Source: an uncultured Oscillospiraceae bacterium
Lineage (GTDB): Bacteria; Bacillota; Clostridia; Oscillospirales; Ruminococcaceae
Direction: 5' to 3'
DNA: 64,000 bases
NCBI GenBank assembly: GCA_949285935.1
Contig: CASEAH010000097.1
Coordinates: 1-64,000 of the forward strand
The stretch's first letter is position 1. Each line of letters starts with the position of its first letter. A model generated the notes under the pieces. That model did no database searches and was not told the DNA's origin. It was given only the letters and a program-made list of their open reading frames with translations. The position numbers were made by a program, and so were the translations under genes. Of the stretch, positions 45,070-56,052 are shown in pieces.

Positions 45070-46236
45070 TCATCCGCCCCGAAAAGCTACAATGAGGATG
45101 GTGGTGGAGATAATAACCAACAACGCATAATAAAGCAGCACCGCCGTCAGGATCCCCAGCGTGGAGGAAATCACTTTTAAAAGCTTGCTGATCTCCTGCA
45201 CCCCAAACAGGCCGCTGATAATCCCTCCCAGGTTGATGATCGTATACCATACAGCCGTGCGCAGCAAAATGGGAAGAAATGTCATGGCCGTAATCGCTAC
45301 GCCAAAGGCTCCCACCGTTCCCTTGACCAGTTGAATACAACCCTGAGCAGCCACAAACATGTCGGAAAGGGCTCCGCCCACTACAGGCACCAAACTTCCA
45401 ATAAAAAATTTGGTGGTTTTGATGGCTACGGAATCACCGCTGGCTGCCACCACCGACTGGATGGTGAGCAATCCCACAAAAACTGTAAGAATCAGAGTCA
45501 GCGACCATGTAACAAACGTGCGGATTCCTGTCACCGCTTCTCCCAAATGCATTTCCGGGCAAACCACCGAAATCAGAGACATGGCCAAATAGGCACAAAG
45601 CAGCGGAACAAAAGTGCCGGTGATGACCTGAGACGTGATCTGGCACATCCAGAAAACAAAGAGATTATAGGCCGCACCCGTCATAGGTTGTCCTGCAGCA
45701 GTCACCACTCCGGCAAAAACAGGAATAAAAGTAAGAATAAACAAAGAAAATTCCCGGATTGCAGCAGTGGCGTCCACAATGCACTCCACAATTGGGTCGA
45801 TGATGATGCTGCTGATAAAAACACAGATGATTACATTGAAAATAGGAACAACCCCGCTCTGTCCCAGAGAGGTATTGAAGCTGCTCAAAACTGCGCACAG
45901 AATGATGATACCCACCAAAGATGCCAGCATCCGAAGAGGAGCACCTGCGGTATTTTCAACGGTTTGCCATAGCTTTTTCAGGATGCTTTGTGGTGTAAAG
46001 CTTTTTACCATGTCACCAATATTTTCTTCTGTATCCGGCATCAGTTTCCGGGCGGACGGAGGAATCAAGTCTGTCAGCTCTCCTACTTCCTCCCCTTCCA
46101 GAAATTCCTCTGCCTGTTCCTGATCGCTCAACCCCGGGGGCTCCTCCGTGTATGATGAAGACTCTGCCTGAGCCCAGACTGCATTCCCAAAAATCAGCAT
46201 CACCGCTGCCAGGAGCCCGATTGCCGCTTTTTTCAT
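45070..46236 (-). CDS. spoIIIAE: Stage III sporulation protein AE
   Basis: A cleavable-type signal sequence (MKKAAIGLLAAVMLIFGNAVWAQA) is followed by a short outer segment and about eight membrane helices. Conserved stretches are MTGAAYNLFVFWMCQ and VGGALSDMFVAAQGCIQLVKGTVGAFG. It is the multi-spanning membrane core of the SpoIIIA export-like apparatus. Length 388 aa, close to Bacillus (399 aa). It starts 11 bases after spoIIIAD. Confidence 0.95.
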   Translation of the reverse strand: MKKAAIGLLAAVMLIFGNAVWAQAESSSYTEEPPGLSDQEQAEEFLEGEEVGELTDLIPPSARKLMPDTEENIGDMVKSFTPQSILKKLWQTVENTAGAPLRMLASLVGIIILCAVLSSFNTSLGQSGVVPIFNVIICVFISSIIIDPIVECIVDATAAIREFSLFILTFIPVFAGVVTAAGQPMTGAAYNLFVFWMCQITSQVITGTFVPLLCAYLAMSLISVVCPEMHLGEAVTGIRTFVTWSLTLILTVFVGLLTIQSVVAASGDSVAIKTTKFFIGSLVPVVGGALSDMFVAAQGCIQLVKGTVGAFGVAITAMTFLPILLRTAVWYTIINLGGIISGLFGVQEISKLLKVISSTLGILTAVLLYYALLVIISTTILIVAFRGG

Positions 46237-46247
46237 AGCACCCTCCC

Positions 46248-46637
46248 TTATAACTCCAGCAGCCGGGCAGATACCTCCAGCAGCCGCAAAAACATGGGAA
46301 GGCTCAACAGGAGCAGAGCTATTTTCCCCGCCAACTCCACCTTGGCCGCAATGGCCCCTTCCCCTGCGTCCTTACAGCTCTGGCTTGCCAGTTCGGTCAA
46401 AATACAAACACCCAGGCATTTAAATACCATCGCCACCAATTCACTGTTGAGCATGGTATTGTCCAGAAGGTTTTCCAGCTGCTCCCGCACCTGAGAAACG
46501 CCTTCCAAAATGAAAAACATGACTGCGGCGCTGCAAGCCAGAGACAGAAGCATTGCGTACTCCGGCCTGTACTGCCGGAGCACCAGAGAAAGCAGCGCAC
46601 AGACCAGACAAAATACCGCCACGCCAAAAATATCCAT
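46248..46637 (-). CDS. spoIIIAD: Stage III sporulation protein AD
   Basis: A 129-aa protein with three or four membrane helices and the family core LNSELVAMVFKCLGVCILTELASQSCKDAGEGAIAAKVELAGK. ATG 46637 (MDIFGVAVF) is preceded by AGGTGGAGG 5 bases away; the GTG four codons earlier overlaps that ribosome site and is unlikely. Membrane component related in arrangement to export-gate proteins of secretion systems. Confidence 0.94.
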   Translation of the reverse strand: MDIFGVAVFCLVCALLSLVLRQYRPEYAMLLSLACSAAVMFFILEGVSQVREQLENLLDNTMLNSELVAMVFKCLGVCILTELASQSCKDAGEGAIAAKVELAGKIALLLLSLPMFLRLLEVSARLLEL

Positions 46638-46654
46638 GAACGCCTCCACCTGTT

Positions 46655-46849
46655 TTACAACCCAAAGACGCTCTTTACCGTCTCAAACAAATTGCTGATC
46701 TCCTGGATCATCATCATCAGGACTACGATCAGTCCCGCCAGAGAGGTCAGCATGGCCTGCTCTTCTCTCCCTGAACGCAGCAGCACCTGATACAGTACCG
46801 AAACAATAATGCCGATTGCGGCAATTCGGAAAATCAGATCCACATCCAT
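46655..46849 (-). CDS. spoIIIAC: Stage III sporulation protein AC
   Basis: A 64-aa protein with two membrane helices and the conserved loop SGREEQAMLTSLAG between them. I prefer ATG 46849 (MDVDLIF) behind GGGGTGA; a GTG three codons earlier (46858) is possible with AAGGA upstream. Part of the membrane base of the SpoIIIA complex. Confidence 0.93.
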   Translation of the reverse strand: MDVDLIFRIAAIGIIVSVLYQVLLRSGREEQAMLTSLAGLIVVLMMMIQEISNLFETVKSVFGL

Positions 46850-46929
46850 GTCTTTCACCCCAGTCCTTTTTGATCCTGCGCCGGGCAGTTTTGGGAAACG
46901 GCTTCACGCGGGCTGTTTATGAGCGCCGG

Positions 46930-47436
46930 TTACAAAAGAAGGACCACTACTGCCATTCCTCCCAGAACCCCCAGTCTCCGGTAAAGCCCGCCGTACCGAC
47001 GCAACCGGTTTTCCTCCTCCTCCAGCCGCGCGGACAGTAACGCCTGAACCGAATCCAGCGTCACCATTTGAGTCTCCAGATCCCGGAACCCGATCACATC
47101 TTCCAGCGTTCTCAAAATATCGCTCACACCGCACTCTTTCAGTTCCGGGCACCGAGAGAGAGCCTCTTCCAAATTGCGCCCAAAATCATAGCCTTCTCCA
47201 AAAGCTTTGTCCAGTTCCACCACCAGGCAGTTCCTGCAAAAAGCCGTCTGCCTCCTCAGCAGTCTCACAATGTCGCCGGGACTGGCCCGCAGTCCCCGAA
47301 GCTGCACCTGGAACTGCCCCCAAAAGGCGAGGATCTCCCGGATCAGAGTGACCCTCTCCCGGAGCTTTTCCGCCTGCTGGAAGCCCATGCCCGTGCAGAC
47401 TGCAAAAATCAAAAGAATTCCCGCTGTTTTCAGCAT
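46930..47436 (-). CDS. spoIIIAB: Stage III sporulation protein AB
   Basis: An N-terminal hydrophobic segment is followed by a helical domain (LTLIREILAFWGQFQVQLRG-like pattern, ELKECGVSDILRTLEDVIGFRDLETQ) and a C-terminal membrane helix (LGVLGGMAVVVLLL). It is thought to act like a type II secretion GspF-type partner of the SpoIIIAA ATPase. The ATG has GGGAGG nine bases upstream. Its first 251 bases are also covered by the over-long spoIIIAA frame. Confidence 0.94.
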   Translation of the reverse strand: MLKTAGILLIFAVCTGMGFQQAEKLRERVTLIREILAFWGQFQVQLRGLRASPGDIVRLLRRQTAFCRNCLVVELDKAFGEGYDFGRNLEEALSRCPELKECGVSDILRTLEDVIGFRDLETQMVTLDSVQALLSARLEEEENRLRRYGGLYRRLGVLGGMAVVVLLL

Positions 47437-48376
47437 GCCAATATTCCTCCCTGCTCAGGACAGCTGCAACGGTGGATGGAGTTTGTGGAGAAGCCAGCAG
47501 CGCCACCCAGGAAAACGCCTCGGTTTCCATCAGAGCCCGGATCATCCTGCTGCGCAGCAGCTCCTCCCTGCTTCCGCAATGGACCGTCACCAAAAAACGG
47601 ACGCCGCAGCAAAGCCCGGCAGAAATCTGTTCCACCTCTGCCAAAGTTCCGATTTCATCGCAAATAACGATTTGCGGTGACAGGGTACGAACCGCCTGCT
47701 CAATAGCGGCAGGTTTTGGCTGCCCGCAGATGACGTCGCAGCACAGCCCTACATTCCGCAGTGGTTCTCCGCCCTGCATGGCCGAAATTTCATACCGTTC
47801 ATCTATCACTGTGACCTTCCGGCAAGGCCCTGCTTCTCCGGAAGAAAGGCTTCTGCACAGGTCCCGCAGAATGGTGGTCTTTCCTGAGCCCGGAGGACCC
47901 GCAATGATCCCTCCCACAAAAGGATCCACCCTGCGCATCAGTTCTTCCGCTGCTCCCCGAATCTCCCGGGAAACCCGGATGTTTAAAGAAGAGATGTTTC
48001 GAAAAGTCACCAGCCCTTCCCGATCCAAAACCGCACTGGCGCAAATTCCCACTCGATCTCCCCAAGCAGTGGTGATAAATCCCTTTCGGATCTCCTGCTC
48101 ATGGGTATGTACCGTGTATCCACAAAGACGCACAAAACAGTCCTGCAGCATCTGGCAGTCTATGACAGTGCCGCAGGGCTTGTCCGACAATCTGCCAGAA
48201 TCGGCAAATAAGTTTTGCCTTCCATCAAAAACAGAAACAGGACGCCCCACCCGCAGCCGGATCTCCTGGATCCGTTTCCGGTCCTGAGGAGGCAGTCCCC
48301 CCAGTATCACTGCAATGGGCTCCGGCAAAACCGCCAGTATTTTTTCCAGGTCTTTCTCCGCGCCTGCTTCTGTCAC
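47186..48376 (-). CDS. spoIIIAA: Stage III sporulation protein AA ATPase, frame extended into spoIIIAB
   Basis: A RecA-like secretion ATPase with Walker A GPPGSGKTT (residues 160-168), VIDERYE, and PQIVICDEIGT. It powers the SpoIIIA complex. The start is GTG 48376 with AGGAGGTGA 5 bases upstream. The family length of about 310 residues is reached exactly where spoIIIAB begins. However, the frame has no stop there and continues for 83 more residues, out of frame with spoIIIAB, to TGA at 47186. The tail is proline/glycine-rich and looks like antisense-quality coding. A TGA lies in another frame just before the spoIIIAB ribosome site. A lost stop or a small indel is the simplest explanation. Confidence 0.9.
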   Translation of the reverse strand: MTEAGAEKDLEKILAVLPEPIAVILGGLPPQDRKRIQEIRLRVGRPVSVFDGRQNLFADSGRLSDKPCGTVIDCQMLQDCFVRLCGYTVHTHEQEIRKGFITTAWGDRVGICASAVLDREGLVTFRNISSLNIRVSREIRGAAEELMRRVDPFVGGIIAGPPGSGKTTILRDLCRSLSSGEAGPCRKVTVIDERYEISAMQGGEPLRNVGLCCDVICGQPKPAAIEQAVRTLSPQIVICDEIGTLAEVEQISAGLCCGVRFLVTVHCGSREELLRSRMIRALMETEAFSWVALLASPQTPSTVAAVLSREEYWHAENSGNSFDFCSLHGHGLPAGGKAPGEGHSDPGDPRLLGAVPGAASGTAGQSRRHCETAEEADGFLQELPGGGTGQSFWRRL

Positions 48377-48904
48377 ATCCTTCACCTCCTTTTGTTCCTG
48401 TGTTACTCCATATCTATGAGGGGCTGTCCACATTTAGAACCTGGGGCTCATACAAGCAATAAAATCCGCACGCCGTTTCTTGATGACGAGGATTTTTCTG
48501 ATGATGGCTTATGCATCAATACACGGCTCTGCGCAAGCTTTCCCATCCCATGGATTGCCCGCTGTGGCTGAATTTGCTGTAAACGGTTGGTCTTATAACT
48601 TACCGCCGGGAAAAGCCGTGCCTTTTTAAACACAGCTGCTCTTTGGAACTTTCTGATTCCTGTCCATTCCAAAGCAGCTTTTCTTCCAAGGTTCTGCATT
48701 CTTGCCCAATACCATCTTCCATACAAATCAGGACTATGGCCTGCATGGCCCTCCTCCCGATGCTCCAATTTGCAAATTCTCGCCTGTCATTCCACCTGTA
48801 TCAAGTCCCTTCAGCTATTTGAAAAATACAGGGGACTCCCGTTATTCCTTTCTGCAGTTGAATCGTGTATTGGTCTACGTTTTTTACCCGGTTCGGACGC
48901 ATTG
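48377..48904. other. Gene-free region upstream of spoIIIAA
   Basis: I find no convincing gene. It should contain the spoIIIA promoter, but I could not identify a clear sigma-E pair; CATAGATAT at about 48398-48406 on the minus strand is a possible -10. A highly degraded repeat copy may lie near 48660-48700. Confidence 0.4.
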
Positions 48905-48964
48905 GAGGTGTAGTGAAAGCTTTATGGGGGCGACGGTATCGTCGGTTGCTTTTTCGCAGAATCA

Positions 48965-49205
48965 AAACCACCCGTTCAACTGGTGGTTTGCACCAGCCCT
49001 AAAAGGGCATATTACCGGCATCCGTCTTAAGACGCACTAAACGTTACCTCGCTTGCCCCCTTGCCCTGCAGCCCATAAATGGGCAATCCCCGTTCCTCAA
49101 AAATTTTATGGACGGCAATTTGCTTCTCATATCTCGTTTCGCTCGATACTTGAAGCTAAAGCCTTTTTACGGAATGCTTCCACCGGCAGAGCCGGTGGTT
49201 TCCGC
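48965..49205 (+). mobile_element. Best-preserved ~240-bp hairpin-ended element (IS200/IS605-like MITE), copy A
   Basis: The left part begins with the hairpin AAACCACC-N9-GGTGGTTT (48965-48989), then GCCCT-AAA-AGGGC (48996-49008) and the palindrome CGTCTTAAGACG (49023-49034). The right part has the core TGAAGCTAAAGCCTTT and ends with CCACCGGCAGAGCCGGTGG (49180-49198), an 8-bp stem with an AGA loop. Subterminal hairpins without inverted terminal repeats are the style of IS200/IS605 elements. No transposase fits inside, so it would be a non-autonomous derivative. A degraded earlier copy (hairpin CGACG-GTAT-CGTCG near 48931) may precede it. Confidence 0.6.
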
Positions 49206-49210
49206 TGACA

Positions 49211-49244
49211 GCAAAAAAAGAGACAAGTCCTATAGACTTGTCTC
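49211..49244 (-). terminator. Terminator of the ligA-gatCAB operon
   Basis: A perfect 10-bp stem GAGACAAGTC / GACTTGTCTC with a 5-base loop is followed on the minus strand by seven T residues. It lies 50 bases after the gatB stop and only a few bases from the end hairpin of repeat copy A. Confidence 0.95.
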
Positions 49245-49294
49245 TTTCAAATTTTCTCTTAAATTGGGCTGTCAGGCAGAAGCACTTTTTCAGG

Positions 49295-50731
49295 TCAGCC
49301 CAGCGCCTTGGCCAGCAGCTCCCGCAGGATGGCAGGATTTCCCTGTCCCTTGGACAGCTTCATGCACTGCCCCACCAAAAAGCCAAGAGCATTGGTTTTG
49401 CCGCCTTTATAGTCGGCCACTACTTTGGGATTGGCTTCAATTACCTGAGCAACGATCCCTTCCAGAGCAGAAGCGTCGCTGATTTGGGCCAGTCCCTTTT
49501 CCCGTACCACATCGTCGGCAGTCTTGTCACTGAAAATGATCTCCTCCAGAACCGTTTTTCCGGCAGTGTTGGAAATAGTGGCTTTTTCAATGAGCGTTAC
49601 CATGGCACAAAGCTTCTCCGGCGTCAGAGAAGTGTCTGCCAGGGAAAGGTTTTTCTCATTGAGGATACGGGAAACATCTCCCAGCAGCCAGTTGGAGATA
49701 TTCTTGGGCTGGCAGCCTCCCGCCGCCATCGCCGCCTCAAAGAAGGCCGCTTTCTCCACGCTTTCCGCCAGAAGATTGGCGTCAAAGTAGGGCAAGCCAT
49801 AGTCCTTCATATACCGCAGCAGCTTGGCGCCGGGCAGTTCAGGAATGCTGGCCTTCAGTTCCTCCAGCTTCTCCTCAGGGATCACAATGGTAAGCAGGTC
49901 AGGATCGGGGAAATACCGGTAATCCTGGGCATCCTCCTTGGTGCGCATGACATAGCTTTCCCCTTCCAGATCGTCCCAGCGCCGGGTCTCTTGCCGAACC
50001 ACGCCTCCTGCTTCCAGCACCTCCATCTGGCGGCGGGCCTCATAGTCAATGGCCCGGACCACGGCGGAAAAGCTGTTGACATTCTTCATCTCGCACCGGG
50101 TACCGAATTCCTTCTGTCCCTCCGGCCGGACGGAAACATTGACGTCACAGCGGATAGAACCCTCCTGCATCTTGCAGTCGGAAATATCCAGGTACTGAAG
50201 AATGGACTTGATGGAATCCAGATACGCTTTGGCTTCAGCGGAAGAACGCATATCCGGTTCGGAAACAATCTCAATGAGGGGGACGCCGCAGCGGTTAAAG
50301 TCCACCAGGCTCCCCGCAAAGGTATCGGCATGGATCAGCTTTCCGGCATCCTCCTCAATATGGATCCGGGTAACGCCGATGCGCTTGGTGTGCCCTTCTT
50401 CATCCACAATGGCGTCCACATACCCGTGTTCGCACAAAGGAACGTCAAACTGGGAAATCTGGTAAGCTTTGGGCAGATCGGGATAAAAATAGTTCTTCCG
50501 GTCGGCCTTGCAGACGTTATTGATGGTGCAGTTCAGGGCATAACCCATGCGGATGGCGTATTCGGCCACCTTTTCATTGAGGGTGGGCAGAGTGCCGGGC
50601 ATACCGGTGCAGATGGGGCAGCAATTGGAGTTGACCTCCGAGCCAAAGGAGTTTTTGCAGCCGCAGTAGATTTTGGTTTTGGTATTCAGTTCGGCATGGA
50701 CCTCCAGGCCGATGACGGTTTCATACTTCAC
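49295..50731 (-). CDS. gatB: Asp-tRNA(Asn)/Glu-tRNA(Gln) amidotransferase subunit B
   Basis: The 478-aa protein begins with the GatB motif VIGLEVHAEL and has YFYPDLPKAYQISQFD, and a C-terminal YqeY-like domain (NPKVVADYKGGKTNALGFLVGQCMK). It binds the mischarged tRNA and activates it with ATP before amidation. Last gene of the ligA-gatC-gatA-gatB operon. Confidence 0.98.
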   Translation of the reverse strand: MKYETVIGLEVHAELNTKTKIYCGCKNSFGSEVNSNCCPICTGMPGTLPTLNEKVAEYAIRMGYALNCTINNVCKADRKNYFYPDLPKAYQISQFDVPLCEHGYVDAIVDEEGHTKRIGVTRIHIEEDAGKLIHADTFAGSLVDFNRCGVPLIEIVSEPDMRSSAEAKAYLDSIKSILQYLDISDCKMQEGSIRCDVNVSVRPEGQKEFGTRCEMKNVNSFSAVVRAIDYEARRQMEVLEAGGVVRQETRRWDDLEGESYVMRTKEDAQDYRYFPDPDLLTIVIPEEKLEELKASIPELPGAKLLRYMKDYGLPYFDANLLAESVEKAAFFEAAMAAGGCQPKNISNWLLGDVSRILNEKNLSLADTSLTPEKLCAMVTLIEKATISNTAGKTVLEEIIFSDKTADDVVREKGLAQISDASALEGIVAQVIEANPKVVADYKGGKTNALGFLVGQCMKLSKGQGNPAILRELLAKALG

Positions 50732-50750
50732 GATATGTTACCTCCTTTGG

Positions 50751-52208
50751 TCAAAGGGATGCCACAGGGCAGAGATTGCCGCGGATCTCTTCCAGAGCCC
50801 GGCTGGCACGGAAAAGCCGGTCCTCGGCAAATTTGGGACCGATAAACTGAAGGCCGATGGGCAAGCTGCCGGTGGGGCCGCAGGGAATGCTGATGGCAGG
50901 AAGACCGGCGATGTTGACAGCAATGGTGCAGATATCAGCAGCGTACATCTTCAGAGGATCGCCGAAGTTTTCTCCCAGCTTAAAGGCCACCGTGGGAGAG
51001 GTGGGGGTGGCCAGCACATCGCACACCTCAAAAGCTCTGGCAAACTCGGCGGCGCAGGCCTTCTGGAACAGTTTTGCCTTATTGTAATAGGCATCATAGT
51101 AACCGGAACTGAGCACGAAGGTTCCCAGCATGATCCGCCGCTTCACCTCGTCGCCGAAGCCCTCACTGCGGGTCTTCTCATACAGATCGGTAAGCCCTTC
51201 AAAGTTTTCGGCGCGGTATCCGTATTTGACGCCGTCAAACCGGGCCAGGTTGGAGGATGCCTCGGCGGAAGAAATGATGTAATAGGCGGACAGGGCATAG
51301 TCTGTGCTGGGCAGGCTGACCTCCACCAGTTTGGCTCCCCGGCCTTCCAGCTCCTTAAGAGCGGCATGGATAGCCTCTTTTACTTCGCCGTCCACTCCTT
51401 CTCCGTAATATTCTTTAGGGATACCAATGCGCATACCGCTGACGTCTCCCGTCAATTCAGCGGCAAAATTGGGGTACTCCCGACGGGCAGAGGTTGCGTC
51501 CATCCGGTCATGACCGCAGATGGTGCCATACAGGGTGGCTACATCCTCCACCGTGCGGCCGATGGGGCCGATCTGATCGAGAGAGGAAGCAAAGGCCACC
51601 AGACCATAGCGAGAAACCGAGCCATAGGTAGGCTTGAGACCGATGGTACCGCAGAGAGAGGAGGGCTGACGGATGGATCCGCCGGTATCAGAGCCCAGGG
51701 AAAGGACTGCTTCCCCTGCCGCCACACAGGCGGCCGAACCGCCGGAGGAGCCGCCGGGGACCCGTTCCAAGTCGTGGGGGTTACGGGTGGGGTGGAAATA
51801 GGAGGTTTCACAGGAGGACCCCATAGCAAACTCGTCCATATTCAGCTTGCCGGGCATGAGGATCCCCGCAGCCTCCAGCTTGTCCATCACCGTGGCGTTA
51901 TAGGGAGGTACAAAATTATGGAGCATCCGGGAGGCGCAGGTGGTGGTCACGCCTTTGGTGCAGATATTATCTTTAATGGCCACCGGAATCCCCGCCAAAG
52001 GATGGATCTCTTCCCCGGCGGCGATGCGGGCATCCACCTTGCGGGCAGCTTCCAAAGCATTGTCCCGGGTCAGGCAAAGGTAGGAACCTACCCGGTCCTC
52101 CACCGCGTCGATACGGCCAAATACCGATTCGGCAATTTCCACCGCGCTGCACTTCTTGCCGGTAAGCATTTTGTGAAGCTGCGATGCGGAAAGTTCATAG
52201 AAATTCAT
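50751..52208 (-). CDS. gatA: Asp-tRNA(Asn)/Glu-tRNA(Gln) amidotransferase subunit A
   Basis: An amidase-signature enzyme of 485 aa with the Lys-cisSer-Ser triad at K79, S154 and S178 (AIKDN, GGSSGG, SDTGGS), the same numbers as in characterised GatA proteins. It releases ammonia from glutamine and passes it to GatB. It lies between gatC and gatB with gaps of about 19 bases. Confidence 0.98.
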   Translation of the reverse strand: MNFYELSASQLHKMLTGKKCSAVEIAESVFGRIDAVEDRVGSYLCLTRDNALEAARKVDARIAAGEEIHPLAGIPVAIKDNICTKGVTTTCASRMLHNFVPPYNATVMDKLEAAGILMPGKLNMDEFAMGSSCETSYFHPTRNPHDLERVPGGSSGGSAACVAAGEAVLSLGSDTGGSIRQPSSLCGTIGLKPTYGSVSRYGLVAFASSLDQIGPIGRTVEDVATLYGTICGHDRMDATSARREYPNFAAELTGDVSGMRIGIPKEYYGEGVDGEVKEAIHAALKELEGRGAKLVEVSLPSTDYALSAYYIISSAEASSNLARFDGVKYGYRAENFEGLTDLYEKTRSEGFGDEVKRRIMLGTFVLSSGYYDAYYNKAKLFQKACAAEFARAFEVCDVLATPTSPTVAFKLGENFGDPLKMYAADICTIAVNIAGLPAISIPCGPTGSLPIGLQFIGPKFAEDRLFRASRALEEIRGNLCPVASL

Positions 52209-52226
52209 GGGGCTTGTCCTCCTTAC

Positions 52227-54538
<2,312 letters not shown>

Positions 54539-54664
54539 CGGAAAAAGGGGCAATCTTCCATTCTTCCAGGCGGTGTCTCTCTTCGAATCGTCCGGGTTCT
54601 GCCTCTTTGGGTTGTTCCTATTGATTTGCGGCCCCATCTCCGCCCGCATGCAGGCTGATTTCAT

Positions 54665-55387
54665 TCATTCTCCGCTTCCGATTCCGGGGGCAAGCTGCTC
54701 CCCGGCTCCGTAGTCCTCAATAAGGCCCACCATGGGATCGGTCCCATCCCCAACCAAAGTATACGCCTGAGGCACCAGCCCCACAATCACCGTTTCAGCC
54801 AGACATACGCCGGTAGATACCTCTGTGGATACGCTGTAACCAGGGATAATGGCACTGATGGTCATTTTGACATTCAGCATCACCTGATGTCGGGTCTGGT
54901 TGATACCGGCGGAGTCAAACACGTTGGTAACCGACGTTTCAATATAACTTGCCGGAACCAAACGGATTTCTATCTGCGGACCTCTTCCGGAAAAAAGCGG
55001 GCCGCCGATCAGGGTTCCCAAAGGGACCCAGATACTTTCCTGCTGTAATCTGCCCACCTGGCTGATGATTCGCTGGGTGATGCTGGACTGGAGCCGGTTA
55101 AGAGCTGCCATATCGGTCTGCAAAGCGGTAACATCTCCCTGCTGGTTGGTATTCAGTTCCACCAGATCCCCATATTCCACCCCCAGTTCCGCTACTTGGG
55201 CATAGACCGCTTCATTCACCGCCTGCACCGCACAGGTATTGGCTTGATACGCTGCCATTGTTCGGATCACCGGGCGCAGCTGGGAATCAATTAAAAGGAC
55301 CAGTGCTACAGGGATCAATCCCGCCAGAATCAGCCGCCGTCTCATCTGCCGTTTTTTGTTTTTTTTAAATTTTCGGCGGATTCTCAT
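54665..55387 (-). CDS. yunB: Sporulation protein YunB
   Basis: The 240-aa protein has a strongly basic N-terminus (RIRRKFKKNKKRQMRRR), one membrane helix and an extracytoplasmic domain with NTNQQGDVTALQTDMAALNRLQSSI, IWVPLGTLIGGPLFSGRGP and INQTRHQVMLNVKM, which define YunB. In Bacillus yunB is a mother-cell gene of the sigma-E regulon needed for normal sporulation. It stands alone between ligA and a repeat island. GGGGGGAAGG precedes the ATG. Confidence 0.92.
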   Translation of the reverse strand: MRIRRKFKKNKKRQMRRRLILAGLIPVALVLLIDSQLRPVIRTMAAYQANTCAVQAVNEAVYAQVAELGVEYGDLVELNTNQQGDVTALQTDMAALNRLQSSITQRIISQVGRLQQESIWVPLGTLIGGPLFSGRGPQIEIRLVPASYIETSVTNVFDSAGINQTRHQVMLNVKMTISAIIPGYSVSTEVSTGVCLAETVIVGLVPQAYTLVGDGTDPMVGLIEDYGAGEQLAPGIGSGE

Positions 55388-55576
55388 GGCCTTCCCCCCA
55401 TTTTTGCCCTTGCTGATACACTATATTCGCTGTCATTGATTTTGTTGAGAAAAAGCCCCGATCAGATTTTTTTCCTTAAGATGGAATGCTGGTCCAATGC
55501 GGGAACTGCATTATTCAATATCTTTTGGGCGGGTATAGGTGAACTCCCTGTTATTTCTGTTAGCTCGCTGCAAGCA
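55388..55576. other. Gene-free stretch upstream of yunB
   Basis: No gene is visible. It should hold the yunB promoter; GAATATA on the minus strand at about 55411-55417 resembles part of a sporulation-sigma -35 element, but no convincing -10 was found. Confidence 0.35.
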
Positions 55577-55650
55577 GTTTACTGCGCTGGGTGCCTGAAG
55601 CCATGGATTTTTAAGGATTTTCTTCACCGCCGGAGCCTCCAACTTTCCTT
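55577..55650 (+). repeat. Degenerate right-end copy of the hairpin repeat, B1
   Basis: The stretch GCCTGAAGCCATGGATTTTT followed by TTCACCGCCGGAGCCTCC aligns loosely with the right part of copy A (TGAAGCTAAAGCC, then CCACCGGCAGAGCCGG). The hairpin has decayed. It is 256 bases before the matching core of copy B2. Confidence 0.4.
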
Positions 55651-55668
55651 ATGTAAATAAAAACCACC

Positions 55669-55905
55669 CATCATAACGGCAGGTTGACTTTATCTTATAG
55701 GAGTCTGCTGCTTACATGCGCCCTAAGGGGTGCTTGATTTCACCTCTCCTGAATCATTTACACTGCAACATGTAACCACATGCCCACTATTCTAACAGCA
55801 GATTTCCACTACCGACACCTTGCCGTTAGCGGTTCGTTGCCCCATCGGCTAAAGCCGAACTCTTTATGCGCCTTATTGGCAGCACCCACAGCTTTCCTCT
55901 ACAAC
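55669..55905 (+). repeat. Degenerate ~240-bp hairpin repeat, copy B2
   Basis: It starts AAAACCACCC and closes a weak left hairpin with GGTT near 55692. A GCCCTAAGGGG stretch (about 55719) corresponds to the second hairpin of copy A. The right part GGCTAAAGCCG (55849) continues to GGCAGCACC and TTTCCTCTACAACAA, parallel to copies A and E. Total length agrees with copy A. Confidence 0.45.
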
Positions 55906-55908
55906 AAG

Positions 55909-55954
55909 AAAATCGGCATCCTTGAGGGCCGTTGTGCCCCAAAATGCCGATTTT
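55909..55954 (-). terminator. Terminator after the rRNA methyltransferase gene
   Basis: AAAATCGGCAT pairs with ATGCCGATTTT (11 bp) with an inner GGGC/GCCC stem; on the minus strand the TTTTC of the arm and TTGTTG follow. It lies about 100 bases after the gene's stop and abuts repeat copy B2. Confidence 0.75.
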
Positions 55955-56052
55955 ATCTTATTCTTATAAAAGCTTATTGCTCCTGCCGCCCCGGATCCGC
56001 CCATGGAGCAGATGAATGTCGGGTAATTCAGCAAGAGACGGAAAATATCGCC

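Noticed and set aside
48376-48440. Sigma-E promoter for spoIIIA
   Set aside because: CATAGATAT is a possible -10 but I found no convincing -35 at the right spacing.
48448-49040. Several short frames on both strands in the island upstream of spoIIIAA
   Set aside because: None has a ribosome site or recognisable motif, and they cross the hairpin repeats.
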